From Geomonas paludis (GTDB lineage: Bacteria > Desulfobacterota > Desulfuromonadia > Geobacterales > Geobacteraceae): 64,000 nt of DNA. The stretch is from NCBI RefSeq assembly GCF_014193585.1, contig NZ_BLXY01000001.1, forward strand, positions 1,111,033 through 1,175,032, given 5' to 3'. The notes under the pieces were generated by a model, which saw nothing but the letters and a program-made list of their open reading frames with translations, had not been told where the DNA came from and made no database searches. Of the stretch, positions 18,788 to 31,565 are shown piece after piece; position 1 is the first letter of the stretch; the number at the start of each line of letters is the position of its first letter. The position numbers were made by a program, and so were the translations under genes.

Positions 18788-19717
18788 ATGCGTCTTTTCT
18801 ACTTCCTGCTCCTGATCCTGCCGCTGCTTACCGCCGCGCCCCACACTGCCCACGCCGGGCACATCACCGACTACCGCGCCCTGCGCGAGCCGGTCGCGGA
18901 CCGCTCCGGGAGGGCGCTGTGGGCCATCAGGAGCTTCATGGAGGAGGGGGTGCCGCACCGGCTGGTGGTGGACCCCGCCACGCTGCAGAGCTTCGACCTG
19001 CCGGCGGCGGACCTGGTCCCCAGAAGGGAGGGGGAGGCGGGCTTCTACGCCACCCGGCTGGGGCGCGCCGTCAAGCGCCACACCGCTCCCCCGTACCGGC
19101 TGCAAAACGGCGGCGCCACCCGCGCCGAAACCGCTGCCGACGGATTCTTCCTCACCGTCGATCTCTGCCCCTCGAAACGCCCCTTCGAGCGGGAGCTCTT
19201 CGAGGCAGCGGAGACGCTGTGCCGGGGGGCGGCGGTGCCCGTGGCCGTGATGGTGACCGGGCTCTGGCTGGAGACCCATCCGGAGGAGGTCGCCTACCTG
19301 AAAGGGGAGGTGGCGGCGGGGAGGCTGGCGGTGACCTGGGTGAACCACTCCTGGCACCACCACTACGACCCCAAGGTCCCCCTGTCCGAGAACTTCCTGC
19401 TGGCGCCGGGGACCGACCTCCGTTCCGAGGTGCTGCAGCTGGAGCAGGAACTGCTCGCGCGCGGCCTGGTCCCGTCACCGTTTTTCCGCTTTCCCGGGCT
19501 TGTCTCCGGCGCCGCCGCCATGAACCTGCTGGCCGAGTTGTCCCTGGTCCCGATCGGCGCCGACGCCTGGCTCGCCAAGGGGGAGCAGCCGCGGCGCGGC
19601 AGCTTCATCCTGGTGCACGGCAACGGCAACGAGCCCAAGGGGATCAAGCTCGCCCTGCCGCTGTTAAAGGGGACGGCGGTGCGCCTGCTGCCCCTTCCGG
19701 CTGCCTTCGCCGACTGA
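18788..19717 (+). CDS. polysaccharide deacetylase-like exported protein
   Basis: A 309-residue protein with a signal peptide (MRLFYFLLLILPLLTAAPHT). Its NodB-like domain has LTVDLCPSKRPFERELF in place of the usual TFDDG start, then TWVNHSWHHHYDP, which supplies metal-binding histidines, then FFRFPG. The Asp-Asp pair is reduced to one Asp, so activity on polysaccharide is uncertain. There is no good Shine-Dalgarno. It follows DUF116 by 34 bp. Confidence 0.7.
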   Translation: MRLFYFLLLILPLLTAAPHTAHAGHITDYRALREPVADRSGRALWAIRSFMEEGVPHRLVVDPATLQSFDLPAADLVPRREGEAGFYATRLGRAVKRHTAPPYRLQNGGATRAETAADGFFLTVDLCPSKRPFERELFEAAETLCRGAAVPVAVMVTGLWLETHPEEVAYLKGEVAAGRLAVTWVNHSWHHHYDPKVPLSENFLLAPGTDLRSEVLQLEQELLARGLVPSPFFRFPGLVSGAAAMNLLAELSLVPIGADAWLAKGEQPRRGSFILVHGNGNEPKGIKLALPLLKGTAVRLLPLPAAFAD

Positions 19718-19818
19718 TCGCGGTTTCGTCCGCGCCACAACCTGCGGCATCCGCCGCGCTTCCGCCGGCCGGGCTTAGGACCTGAGCCGCTCCCGCCGGT
19801 CCTGTCACGAGGTAGGTC

Positions 19819-20685
19819 ATGAAGACTCTTCTCCTTGCCGTCATAGCCCTCAGCCTGGTCGCCATCCCCGTCTCCAGCCGTACCGCCTCCGGCGCCTCAC
19901 CCGGGCAGGTGGTCGCCGCCTCCTACGCCCCGGTCCTCAATACCCCCGATTTCGCCGGCAGCTTCAGCGGCAAGGTGCAGCTCGACCCCTGCCGCGGGGT
20001 GCGCCCGATCGAGTTCATCGCCCTGCCGGGCACCCTCTTCACCGTGGAGGGGGAGCAGGAGCAAAACGGCGTCAAGGTGCTGCGGGTGACCAGCAACGAT
20101 TACCCCTATCCCTCCAAAACCGGGTTGTTCGTGGACGCCCGTTTCGTCGAGCCAGCCGGCCCGGCCGCCCGGGAACGCCGCCCGCACCTGCCGGAACAGG
20201 CAGAGATCCAGAAACGACTTTTGGCGGCGCTGGGCAAACCGTACGTCTGGGGGGGCAACGTCAAGGACGGCGTTCCGCTGCTGCGCAGGTACTACCCGCA
20301 GGGCGACCCGCTCGCGGGCGTGGACTGCTCCGGACTCCTGTACCAGGCGACCGACGGCTTCACACCCAGGAACACCTCGACCCTGACCGGCTACGGCCAG
20401 GCGGTCCCCGTGGCGGGACTTTCCGCCGAGGCGATCGCGGGGAAGCTCAAGCCGTTGGACCTCCTGGTCTGGAACGGACACGTGATGGTGGTGCTGGATG
20501 GCGATTCCATCATCGAAAGCAGGATGGGGTGCGGCGGGAAGCACAGCGGGGTGATGATCACGCCGAAGCTCGAGCTGGTCCGGCAGATCATGAAAACGAG
20601 AAAGCCCGCGGACAGCTTCCCGAAGGGGAGCGCCGGGGCCGGGAGTTTCGTGGTGCGGCGGTGGTTCCCCGCCGGGGAGCGGTGA
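19819..20685 (+). CDS. NlpC/P60 family cell-wall peptidase
   Basis: A 288-residue exported protein. After a signal peptide (MKTLLLAVIALSLVAIPVSS) there is an SH3-like region (about residues 30-110), then an NlpC/P60 domain. Its catalytic Cys is in GVDCSGLLYQAT and its His in WNGHVMVVLDGD, preceded by YVWGG. It should cleave peptidoglycan stem peptides. ATG 19819 has GAGGTAGG upstream. It is convergent with the HD-GYP regulator, only 6 bp apart. Confidence 0.85.
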   Translation: MKTLLLAVIALSLVAIPVSSRTASGASPGQVVAASYAPVLNTPDFAGSFSGKVQLDPCRGVRPIEFIALPGTLFTVEGEQEQNGVKVLRVTSNDYPYPSKTGLFVDARFVEPAGPAARERRPHLPEQAEIQKRLLAALGKPYVWGGNVKDGVPLLRRYYPQGDPLAGVDCSGLLYQATDGFTPRNTSTLTGYGQAVPVAGLSAEAIAGKLKPLDLLVWNGHVMVVLDGDSIIESRMGCGGKHSGVMITPKLELVRQIMKTRKPADSFPKGSAGAGSFVVRRWFPAGER

Positions 20686-20691
20686 GGCGCC

Positions 20692-21729
20692 CTAGGCCTG
20701 GGCGCGCACCAGGGTGAGGTTGGGGCGCTTGCCGTCCGCTTCGCGCGGCGTTACCTCGCCCAGGACCTCTTCGGAAGAGGGAAGGGGGCCTGCCGGGACC
20801 ACCTGCAGGAAGACCTCGAGGATGCTGGGGTCGAGCGCTGCGCCGCTCATCGAGCGCACCATCTCCCGGGCCTCGCTCTCGAGGAACCTGCCGCGGTAGG
20901 AGCGGTCGGTGGTGAGTGCGTCGTAGATGTCGGCTACCGCGACGATGCGCGCTTCCAGCGGGATCGCTTCCCCCTTGAGCCCCAGGGGATAGCCGGTCCC
21001 GTCAAATTTCTCGTGGTGGTGACGGATGATGTTCTTGGCCACCTCGGAAAGCCGCGCCTTTTCCGCCAGGTCCGCGCCCCAGTCGGTGTGCAGCTTCATG
21101 GTCTTGAACTCGTCCTCGTTGAGGCGGCCGCTGCCGTTGAGGATCACCTCGGAGATGCCGATTTTGCCGCAGTCGTGCAGCCAGCTGCCATACTTGATCT
21201 GGCGCAGGGTCTCCTTGGGCAGTCCCATCGCCTCGGCGATGAGCAGGGCGTAGACCGCCACCCGGTCGCAATGCCCCTTGGTGTTGGGGTCCTTGAGCTC
21301 GATGGTCTGGGCCAGGGAGCGCAGCACCGCCTCGTCCTCACGCCTCATGGCCTGCACGGTCTGGTAGCGTCGCAGCCCCTCCTGCACCACGTCCAGGATT
21401 TCCTGCTGTTTCCACGGTTTCAACAGATAGCGGAAAACCTCGGAGTTGTTGATGGCGGCAAGTGCCGTGGCGAGGTCGACGTAGGCGGAGATGAGCACCT
21501 TGACGGTGTCCGGTGAGAGCCGGCGCAGCTCGGAGAGAAAGTCGAGCCCGGACATTCCGGGCATCCGGTTGTCGGAGACCACCACGGCTATCTCGTGGTG
21601 TCGGAACAGCTCCAGGGCTTCGGCCGCGTTGGTGGCGGTGAGCAGGTCGATCCCCTGCGACCGGAACAGGTCGACGGAGGCTTGCAAGATCAGCTTGTTG
21701 TCATCCACGAAAAGAACTTCAGCCGCCAT
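20692..21729 (-). CDS. response regulator with HD-GYP domain (RpfG-like)
   Basis: A 345-residue response regulator that probably hydrolyses cyclic di-GMP. The receiver domain has DDN at its start, the phospho-acceptor in VVSDNRMPG and a lysine in YLLKPW. The HD-GYP domain (about residues 140-310) has the metal-binding HD in SWLHDCGKIG and an intact GYP in DGTGYPLGLKGE. No cognate kinase is adjacent. A promoter lies at 21816-21844. Confidence 0.92.
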   Translation of the reverse strand: MAAEVLFVDDNKLILQASVDLFRSQGIDLLTATNAAEALELFRHHEIAVVVSDNRMPGMSGLDFLSELRRLSPDTVKVLISAYVDLATALAAINNSEVFRYLLKPWKQQEILDVVQEGLRRYQTVQAMRREDEAVLRSLAQTIELKDPNTKGHCDRVAVYALLIAEAMGLPKETLRQIKYGSWLHDCGKIGISEVILNGSGRLNEDEFKTMKLHTDWGADLAEKARLSEVAKNIIRHHHEKFDGTGYPLGLKGEAIPLEARIVAVADIYDALTTDRSYRGRFLESEAREMVRSMSGAALDPSILEVFLQVVPAGPLPSSEEVLGEVTPREADGKRPNLTLVRAQA

Positions 21730-21815
21730 CGTATTTCCCCTCGCTCATAAACTTCATTGCAAAAAAAGCATGCCCTGGCACGTCGGCCGCGCAGGTGCGG
21801 CACCGAACGCCGTGC

Positions 21816-21844
21816 ATCGTATTCCTTCATGAATTAATTGTCAA
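21816..21844 (-). promoter_or_regulatory. sigma-70-type promoter for the HD-GYP regulator
   Basis: On the minus strand, TTGACA (21844-21839) and TACGAT (21821-21816) are 17 bases apart, about 87 bp upstream of the HD-GYP start. The perfect -35 and standard spacing make it convincing. Confidence 0.65.
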
Positions 21845-21889
21845 TTCTAATGTTGCGGTAAAGGTGCGGGCGATGGTGGTTTCACCCCG

Positions 21890-23296
21890 TTATTCGGCGC
21901 AGCAGGAGAGCTGGGTGAGGTCGCGGTTGAAGGCCTGGGCGCACAGGCGCAGCCCTTCGCCCATGGAGGGGTAGACGTGCAGGGTGTCGGCGAGCTCGGC
22001 GACGGTCATGCGGCAGCGGATGGCGAGTGCGGCCTCGTTGATGATGTCGGCGCCGCGATGCAGGCAGAGGTGGACGCCTAAGATGCGGTCGGTGACCCGG
22101 TCGGCCACGATCTTCACCGCGCCGTCCAGCGCGCCGGTGACGTGGGCCTTGGGGATGGCGGAGGCGGCTATGGTGTGGCTCTCGACGTCGAAGCCCGCCA
22201 GCCGCGCCGCTTCCTCGCCGTAGCCCACCATGGCCACTTCGGGGTCGGTGAAGATGGCCATGGGGAGGGTCTGGTAGTCGAGCTGGCAGTGGCACCCGGT
22301 CTCCAGCATGTTGTCCACCGCGGCGATCCCCTCGCGCGCCCCCACCGTGGCGATCTGCATGCCGCCGGTGACGTCGCCGGCCGCCCAGATGCCGGGGGCG
22401 GTGGTGCGCATCTCGCCGTCCACCTTGATGAAGCCGCGCCCGTCCACTTCCACCCCGGCCCGCTCCAGGCCGATCCCTTCGGTGGCGGGGGCGGTCCCCA
22501 CCGCCAGTAGCAACTGCTGCGAGAAGAAGTGGCGCGGCTCGCCGTCGATGAGCGCCTCGACGCGGACCCCGTCCCCGTCGCGGGCCACCGAGCAGACCGC
22601 GGCTCCCACCACCACCTGCATCCCCTCTGTCTCGAGTACACGCTGCAGCGCCAGCGCCGGCTCCGGCTCCACGGACGGCAGCACGCGCGGGCCGTGCTCC
22701 AGGACCGTGACCGGGACCCCGAGCCGATGGAACATCTGCCCGAGCTCCAGGGCGATGACGCCGCCACCGATGACCGTGAGCGATTCCGGCAGGGCCTTCA
22801 ACAGGAGCGCGCTCTTGCTGGTCAGGTGCGGGGTATGCTCCAGGCCGGGGATCTTGGGGACGCGGGGGTGGCCGCCGGTGGCGATGAGGATGCGGTCGCT
22901 TTCGATGACCTGGTCCTCCACCTGCACCTTGCCGGGGGCAACGAACACCGCCTTCCCCTTGATGAGCGACAGTTCGGGGAGCTGCTCCAGCACGTCCAGG
23001 TATTTCTTCTGCCTCAGTTCCTGCACCACCGCGAACTTGTGTCCGTCCAGGGTGCCGTAGTCGACGCCGTCGCGCCTGACCCCGAGCCCCAGCCGCTGGC
23101 CCAGTTCGGCCTCGTGCCGGAACAGGGCGCAGTGGATCAGGGTCTTGGACGGGATGCAGCCCCAGTTGATGCAGGTCCCCCCCAGGACGCTGCGCTCGAT
23201 CATGATGGAGCGCGCCCCCCGCTCCTTGGCCCTGAGCGCCGCTGCGAAGGCGGTGGAACCCGATCCTAATATGACGATCTCCCCGGTCATACTCAT
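21890..23296 (-). CDS. merA: MerA-like flavoprotein disulfide reductase
   Basis: A 468-residue pyridine nucleotide-disulfide oxidoreductase. The redox-active disulfide is in GGTCINWGCIPSK, FAD and NAD(P)H loops are present (GSGSTAFAAALRA; VIGGGVIALELG), and the C-terminus ends in LSCCAE. That tail Cys pair is diagnostic of mercuric reductase and absent from lipoamide dehydrogenase. The N-terminal HMA metal-binding domain is missing. There is no merR, merT or merP nearby, so its role in mercury resistance is uncertain. ATG 23296 is chosen because AAGGGGTG lies six bases upstream. Confidence 0.85.
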   Translation of the reverse strand: MSMTGEIVILGSGSTAFAAALRAKERGARSIMIERSVLGGTCINWGCIPSKTLIHCALFRHEAELGQRLGLGVRRDGVDYGTLDGHKFAVVQELRQKKYLDVLEQLPELSLIKGKAVFVAPGKVQVEDQVIESDRILIATGGHPRVPKIPGLEHTPHLTSKSALLLKALPESLTVIGGGVIALELGQMFHRLGVPVTVLEHGPRVLPSVEPEPALALQRVLETEGMQVVVGAAVCSVARDGDGVRVEALIDGEPRHFFSQQLLLAVGTAPATEGIGLERAGVEVDGRGFIKVDGEMRTTAPGIWAAGDVTGGMQIATVGAREGIAAVDNMLETGCHCQLDYQTLPMAIFTDPEVAMVGYGEEAARLAGFDVESHTIAASAIPKAHVTGALDGAVKIVADRVTDRILGVHLCLHRGADIINEAALAIRCRMTVAELADTLHVYPSMGEGLRLCAQAFNRDLTQLSCCAE

Positions 23297-23316
23297 GTGA
23301 ATCACCCCTTCGCTAA

Positions 23317-23345
23317 GTTTACCGTTCCGGGGGCGGGCGGTAAAC
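23317..23345. promoter_or_regulatory. inverted repeat upstream of merA
   Basis: GTTTACCG and CGGTAAAC form perfect 8-bp arms separated by 13 GC-rich bases, beginning 20 bp before the merA start. It could be an operator or a leader hairpin for merA. It lies between divergent merA and glyQ. Confidence 0.5.
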
Positions 23346-23444
23346 AGAAGAATTCACCCGAGATTTCCGTGCGGCCGTCCCGGCGCCCCTTGCGCGAGTC
23401 CCCGCGGGCGCGCCGGTTTTTCCCGTTTTTCCGGGTGATATTCC

Positions 23445-23474
23445 TTGACAGCGCCGTGTGCGCTGTTGTAATCT
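23445..23474 (+). promoter_or_regulatory. sigma-70-type promoter for glyQS
   Basis: TTGACA (23445-23450) and TAATCT (23469-23474) with 18-base spacing, 86 bp upstream of the glyQ start. Confidence 0.65.
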
Positions 23475-23560
23475 GGCGAGCCTAACTGTTTGGATACAGT
23501 AAACTTTTTTATTCCAAAAGCTGCACCACTTGAAATAACGATTTGATCGGAGGCGGCGTG

Positions 23561-24435
<875 letters not shown>

Positions 24436-24436
<1 letters not shown>

Positions 24437-26499
24437 TGGCCAAGGATCTTTTCCTTGAGATAGGTTGCGAGGAGATTCCGGCCGGCTTCGTCCCCAAGGC
24501 GATGGCCGACATGGAAGCCCTCATGAAGCGCGAGCTGGAGACGGCCCGCATCGAGTTCGGCGAGATCGTGACGCTGGGGACCCCGCGCCGCCTGGTGCTG
24601 GCGGTGAAAGGGATGGCCGAGCGCCAGCCCGACGCGGAGCTGACCGCCATGGGGCCGGCCAAGAGCGCCGCCTACGACGCCGACGGCAACCCGACCAAGG
24701 CCGCCCAGGGCTTCGCCCGCGGCCAGGGGGTCGAGGTGGCCGACCTGAAGGTGGTCATCACCCCGAAGGGCGAGTACCTGGCCGCGGTGAAGAGCGAGAT
24801 CGGGCGTGACACCGCCGAACTCCTCCCCGAGATGCTGCCGCGCCTGATCGGCAACATACCCTTCAAGAAGTCCATGCGCTGGGCCGACTTCGACGTCCGC
24901 TTCGCCCGCCCCATCCACTGGATCGTGGCGCTCTACGGCGGCACCGTGGTCCCCTTCGCCTTCGGCAACATCGAGAGCGGCTCCGCCTCGCGCGGCCACC
25001 GCTTCATGGCCAACACCACCTTCCCGGTGCGCGACCTGCCCCACTACCTGGAGGAGTGCGAGCGCCACTTCGTCATTCCGGACCCCGAGAAGAGGAAGGC
25101 CATCATCCGCCAGGAGATCGACCGGGTCGCCCGCCAGGCCAAGGGGAACGTGCTCCCCGACGAGGCGCTCCTCGAGCAGGTCTCCTTCCTGGTCGAGTAC
25201 CCCTCCGCGGTGCACGGCACCTTCTCGCCCGACTTCCTGGTGGTGCCGCGCGAGGTCCTGATCACCTCGATGCGCGAGCACCAGCGCTACTTCTCCCTGG
25301 TGGACGACCAGGGCAAACTGCTGCCCGGCTTCATCACCATCAACAACACCCTGACCGAGGACCCGCAGGTGGTGGTCAAGGGGAACGAGCGCGTGCTGCG
25401 TGCCCGCCTCTCCGACGCCCGCTTCTTCTTCGACGAGGACCACAAGGTGAAGCTCGAGTCCCGCGTGGAGAGCCTCAAAAGCGTGGTCTACCAGGCGAAG
25501 CTCGGCACCTCCTACGAGAAGATGGAGCGTTTCCGCGAACTGGCCAAGGGGCTGGCGCAGCGCCACAACCCGGCCGTCGCCGACAAGGCCGCCCGCGCCG
25601 CCACCCTGTGCAAGGCGGACCTGGTCTCCGGCATGGTGGGCGAGTTCCCCGAGGTGCAGGGGATCATGGGGCGCGAGTACGCCCTGCATGACGGCGAGGA
25701 TGCGGCGGTCGCCAACGCCATCGCCGAGCACTACCTCCCCACCCAGGCCGGTGGCGAGCTCCCCGCCTCCGACATCGGCGCCTTCGTCTCGCTGGCGGAC
25801 AAGACCGACACCATCTGCGGCTGCTTCAGCGTGGGGCTCATCCCCACCGGTTCCGCCGACCCCTACGCCCTGCGCCGCTCGGCCCTGGGGATCATCAACA
25901 TCATCCTGGACAAGAAGTACCGCGAGCCCCTTTCCGGGCTGATCAAGTCCTCCCTGGACCTGCTGGCCGGCAAGGCGACCCGCCCGGTGGAGCAGGTGTA
26001 CCAGGACGTGCTCGACTTCTTCCGCGGCCGTTTCGTGAACCTGATGGCGGACCGCTACCCCTCCGACGTGGTGGATGCCGTGGTCTCGGTTTCCTTCGAC
26101 GACCTGGTCGAGGCGGCCGCCAAGATCCAGGCCCTGGCCGAGTTCAGGAAGCGCGACGACTTCGCCGCCCTTGCCGGCGCCTTCAAGCGCGTGGGCAACA
26201 TCGTCAAGGAAGGGGTGGACACCCCGGTCGCGGCTGCTCTGTTCCAGGAACCGGCCGAGGGGGCGCTCTACGAGGCGCAGCAGCAGGTGAAGCAGAAGGT
26301 GGACGCGGCCCTCTCCGGCGCCGACTACCTGGCCGCCCTCACCGAGATCGCCACCCTGAAGCCCAGCGTCGACGCCTTCTTCGACAAGGTCATGGTCATG
26401 GCGGAGGACGAAAAGGTGCGTCAGAACCGCCTGGCGCTTCTGACTTCCATCGCGCGGCTCTTCGGCAGCCTGGCCGACTTCGCGAGGTTATCGGCATGA
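24436..26499 (+). CDS. glyS: glycyl-tRNA synthetase beta subunit
   Basis: The 687-residue beta subunit needed for tRNA recognition, full length for the family. It starts MAKDLFLEIGCEEIPAGFVPKA and contains HEAD-like and HD-like regions and a C-terminal anticodon-binding DALR-type domain. AAAGGAGG lies upstream of ATG 24436, inside the end of glyQ. Confidence 0.97.
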
Positions 26500-26583
26500 A
26501 AAGACTGCGACAGCTGAACCCGGGATGCAGCACCCTGGAGCAGGCCGACGCAGCAGCACAACGATTTTTCTGACGCTCACGTA

Positions 26584-26626
26584 AACAGCCGTCCGGGTGC
26601 AACTCCCGGCGGCTGTTGCCTTTTTC
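26584..26626 (+). terminator. intrinsic terminator after glyQS
   Basis: An AACAGCCG/CGGCTGTT outer stem and CCGGG/CCCGG inner stem are followed by GCCTTTTT, 85 bp after the glyS stop. Confidence 0.75.
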
Positions 26627-26683
26627 GGATTATGTGTATACTTTAAGCTCGATATTAATTAACAACGTCTAAGGAGGGTGCAC

Positions 26684-29419
<2,736 letters not shown>

Positions 29420-29466
29420 TCCGGCAGGCGGCACGGCCAAGGCGTCGCAAGGGAGCCGGAGAAGCC

Positions 29467-29495
29467 TTGACACGCTTGATGTAAACGTGTAATAG
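29467..29495 (+). promoter_or_regulatory. sigma-70-type promoter of the cold-shock gene
   Basis: A perfect TTGACA (29467-29472) and TAATAG (29490-29495) with 17-base spacing. The resulting 5' leader of about 85 bases contains hairpins at 29503-29518 (GCGTCTT/AAGACGC) and 29529-29552 (GGGCGGCCGG and complement), as expected for a structured cold-shock leader. Confidence 0.75.
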
Positions 29496-29586
29496 CGGAT
29501 AGCGCGTCTTTTAAGACGCCAAAAAGAAGGGCGGCCGGACCACCGGCCGCCCTCATCAGACAACGAGCAGTACAGGAGAAAAAGTA

Positions 29587-29787
29587 ATGGCAAACGGTGT
29601 GGTGAAATGGTTCAACGACGCTAAGGGGTTTGGCTTCATCGAGCAGGAGAACGGCGCGGATGTGTTCGTGCACTTCTCCGCCATCCAGGGGGACGGCTTC
29701 AAGTCCCTGGCCGAGGGGGACTCGGTAAGCTTTGACGTGGTCCAGGGCGCCAAGGGCCCGCAGGCCGCCAACGTGGTCAAGAACTAG
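29587..29787 (+). CDS. csp: cold-shock domain protein (CspA family)
   Basis: A 66-residue single cold-shock domain that binds single-stranded nucleic acid. RNP1 (KGFGFIE) and RNP2 (VFVHFSAI) are intact. ATG 29587 follows an AGGAGAAAAAGTA leader. It has its own promoter and terminator, so it is monocistronic. Confidence 0.97.
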   Translation: MANGVVKWFNDAKGFGFIEQENGADVFVHFSAIQGDGFKSLAEGDSVSFDVVQGAKGPQAANVVKN

Positions 29788-29810
29788 TTTCCTTTCCTGA
29801 GCCTTGGTCC

Positions 29811-29837
29811 GGCCCCGAATCCGTTCGGGGCCTTTTT
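29811..29837 (+). terminator. intrinsic terminator of the cold-shock gene
   Basis: GGCCCCGAA and TTCGGGGCC form a 9-bp stem with a TCCG loop, followed by TTTTT, 23 bp after the csp stop. Confidence 0.9.
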
Positions 29838-29870
29838 CGTTTCGCCCGCCCGAGGGCGACCGGTGAGCGC

Positions 29871-30320
29871 ATGCGTATCAACGAAAAGTCGGATCCCCGC
29901 AGCATAGCCAAGAAAGAGAAGGGAACGCCCGCCAAGAGCGTGGCCGGGGCCAGCGCACCCCTCTTTGCCGGCCGGCTCGCCGCCATCGCCAAGTCCGGCA
30001 CCGAATACGAAGGCGAGCTGCAGCGCCTGAAGGAAGAAATCGACAAGGCGGGGGACGTCCTTGAGCAGGAACCGACCATCGCCAACTTCAAGGTGTTCCG
30101 GGAGCTGATCGGCACCATGGCGCGCAAGGTATCCGCCGAGGCCTACCGCATCGAGATGCTGAGCGGCGGGGTCACCGGGCGCAGCCACGAGGTGATCGCC
30201 GTCATCGACAAGGAAGCCGATCTCCTCTACCACCTGGTGATGCGGGAACAAAAGGACCACATCCGCATCGTGGCCCAGATCATCAAGATCAAGGGGTTGG
30301 TGGTGGATTTCCTGCTGTAA
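29871..30320 (+). CDS. YaaR family (DUF327) protein
   Basis: A 149-residue all-helical protein of the YaaR family. The conserved C-terminal half contains NFKVFRELIGTMARKVSAEAYRIE and HIRIVAQIIKIKGLVVDFL. The N-terminal 45 residues are basic and low-complexity. The family's molecular function is not established. There is only a weak Shine-Dalgarno before ATG 29871. Confidence 0.8.
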   Translation: MRINEKSDPRSIAKKEKGTPAKSVAGASAPLFAGRLAAIAKSGTEYEGELQRLKEEIDKAGDVLEQEPTIANFKVFRELIGTMARKVSAEAYRIEMLSGGVTGRSHEVIAVIDKEADLLYHLVMREQKDHIRIVAQIIKIKGLVVDFLL

Positions 30321-30440
30321 CGAAAAACTCTCAAGAAGAACGGGCGTCGGGCCGATACGGTTACCGGCGGCCGACTCTCCAGTGAAGCCCGCTGTGTCTG
30401 TCCCGGTCCCGGTGTTTTCATCCCCCGTGAGGAGCGCAGC

Positions 30441-31274
30441 ATGTCAAGTTCCCGTCTTTCCCGCAGCATCATCCCGACCCTGTTTCTTCTCCTGCTGTGC
30501 ACCACCGCGCCGGCATCCGCCGCGGAAACGATCCGGCTCAACGGCACCGGTTGCGGGGTCGCGTTGATGAAGCCACTGATCGCGGCGTTCCAGAAGAAGC
30601 ACAAGGACATCACCTTCGAGGTGCAGAAGAGCCTGGGGAGCGCCGCGGCCCTCAAGGCGATCGCCAAGGGCGCCCTGGACATCGCCGTCCCCGGGCGTCC
30701 CCTCAAGCCCCATGAAGCCATCCCCGACCTGACCTGGTTCGAGTACGGCAGGACCCCGTACGCGGTGGTCACCCACCCCGGCAGGAAGCTCGACGACATC
30801 ACCACCGAGCAACTGGCGGCCATCTACGTCGGGACGCGTGCCAAGTGGCCCAACGGCGACTTCATCCGCGTGGTGCTGCGCCCCCAGGACGACATCGACA
30901 CCACGATGCTGCGCTCCCTCTCCCCGGAGATGGACCGCGCGGTGACCGCCGCACACGCACGTCCGGACATGCTCATGGGGGTCACCGACCAGGAGACCTT
31001 CGATCACCTTAAGAAGACCGACGGCACCATCAGCTTCGCGCCGCTGTCCATGGCCCTCTCCGAGCCCGGCGCCGTCAACGTCGCCCGCCTGAACGGGGTC
31101 GCTCCCACCCTTGCCAATGTCGCCAGCGGCAAGTACCCCTACACCAAGAAGATCCTGGTGGTAACCAGGAAGGAGTCCTCGCCGGGGGTGAAGGCCTTCG
31201 TGCAGTTTCTCAATTCCAAGACCGCCCGCGCCATGGTGACCAAGCACGGGTTGCTGCTTACTCGGGGCAAGTGA
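30441..31274 (+). CDS. PstS-like periplasmic binding protein 1
   Basis: A 277-residue exported solute-binding protein (PBP-like, phosphate/sulfate type II fold). The signal peptide ends at ASAAETIRLNG. The ligand-binding start GTGCGVALMKPLIAAFQKKH is followed by KSLGSAAALKAIAKGALDIAVPGRPLK. GAGGAG precedes ATG 30441. It is clearly paralogous to the next gene. No permease or ATPase is encoded nearby, which argues against a transport role and for a sensory one. Confidence 0.85.
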   Translation: MSSSRLSRSIIPTLFLLLLCTTAPASAAETIRLNGTGCGVALMKPLIAAFQKKHKDITFEVQKSLGSAAALKAIAKGALDIAVPGRPLKPHEAIPDLTWFEYGRTPYAVVTHPGRKLDDITTEQLAAIYVGTRAKWPNGDFIRVVLRPQDDIDTTMLRSLSPEMDRAVTAAHARPDMLMGVTDQETFDHLKKTDGTISFAPLSMALSEPGAVNVARLNGVAPTLANVASGKYPYTKKILVVTRKESSPGVKAFVQFLNSKTARAMVTKHGLLLTRGK

Positions 31275-31279
31275 CCTGT

Positions 31280-31304
31280 CCGGGGGCGGCAGACCCGCCC
31301 CCGG
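31280..31304 (+). terminator. GC hairpin after binding protein 1
   Basis: CCGGGGGCGG and CCGCCCCCGG form a 10-bp stem 5 bp after the stop codon. It is not followed by a T run, so it may be a partial terminator or an mRNA end stabiliser. Confidence 0.45.
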
Positions 31305-31565
31305 CACCTTTGCGCCCCAGCGCACCCACCCCGGCCGGTGCTGGCCCCTCCCCACCGGGGCGCTTCTTGCGACCGCCTCTGCTGCTCTCCCTTGAGTCCC
31401 TCCCTCGCCCCTTGCCCCCGTAGGTGGATACGCCCTCGCTTCGAATATCATTAAAGATGACGGCGCAGTAACCGATAAGACGGGAGTGGCCTTGATGTGT
31501 CCGGCATTCGTGTCCGTAGCGTTTGGCGACGCCGGCACTCTCATCTTGCGACAGGAGAAGAACCG

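Noticed and set aside
26496..26573. 25-codon ORF overlapping the glyS stop
   Set aside because: It is very short, lies in a terminator region and shows no family or clear ribosome binding site.
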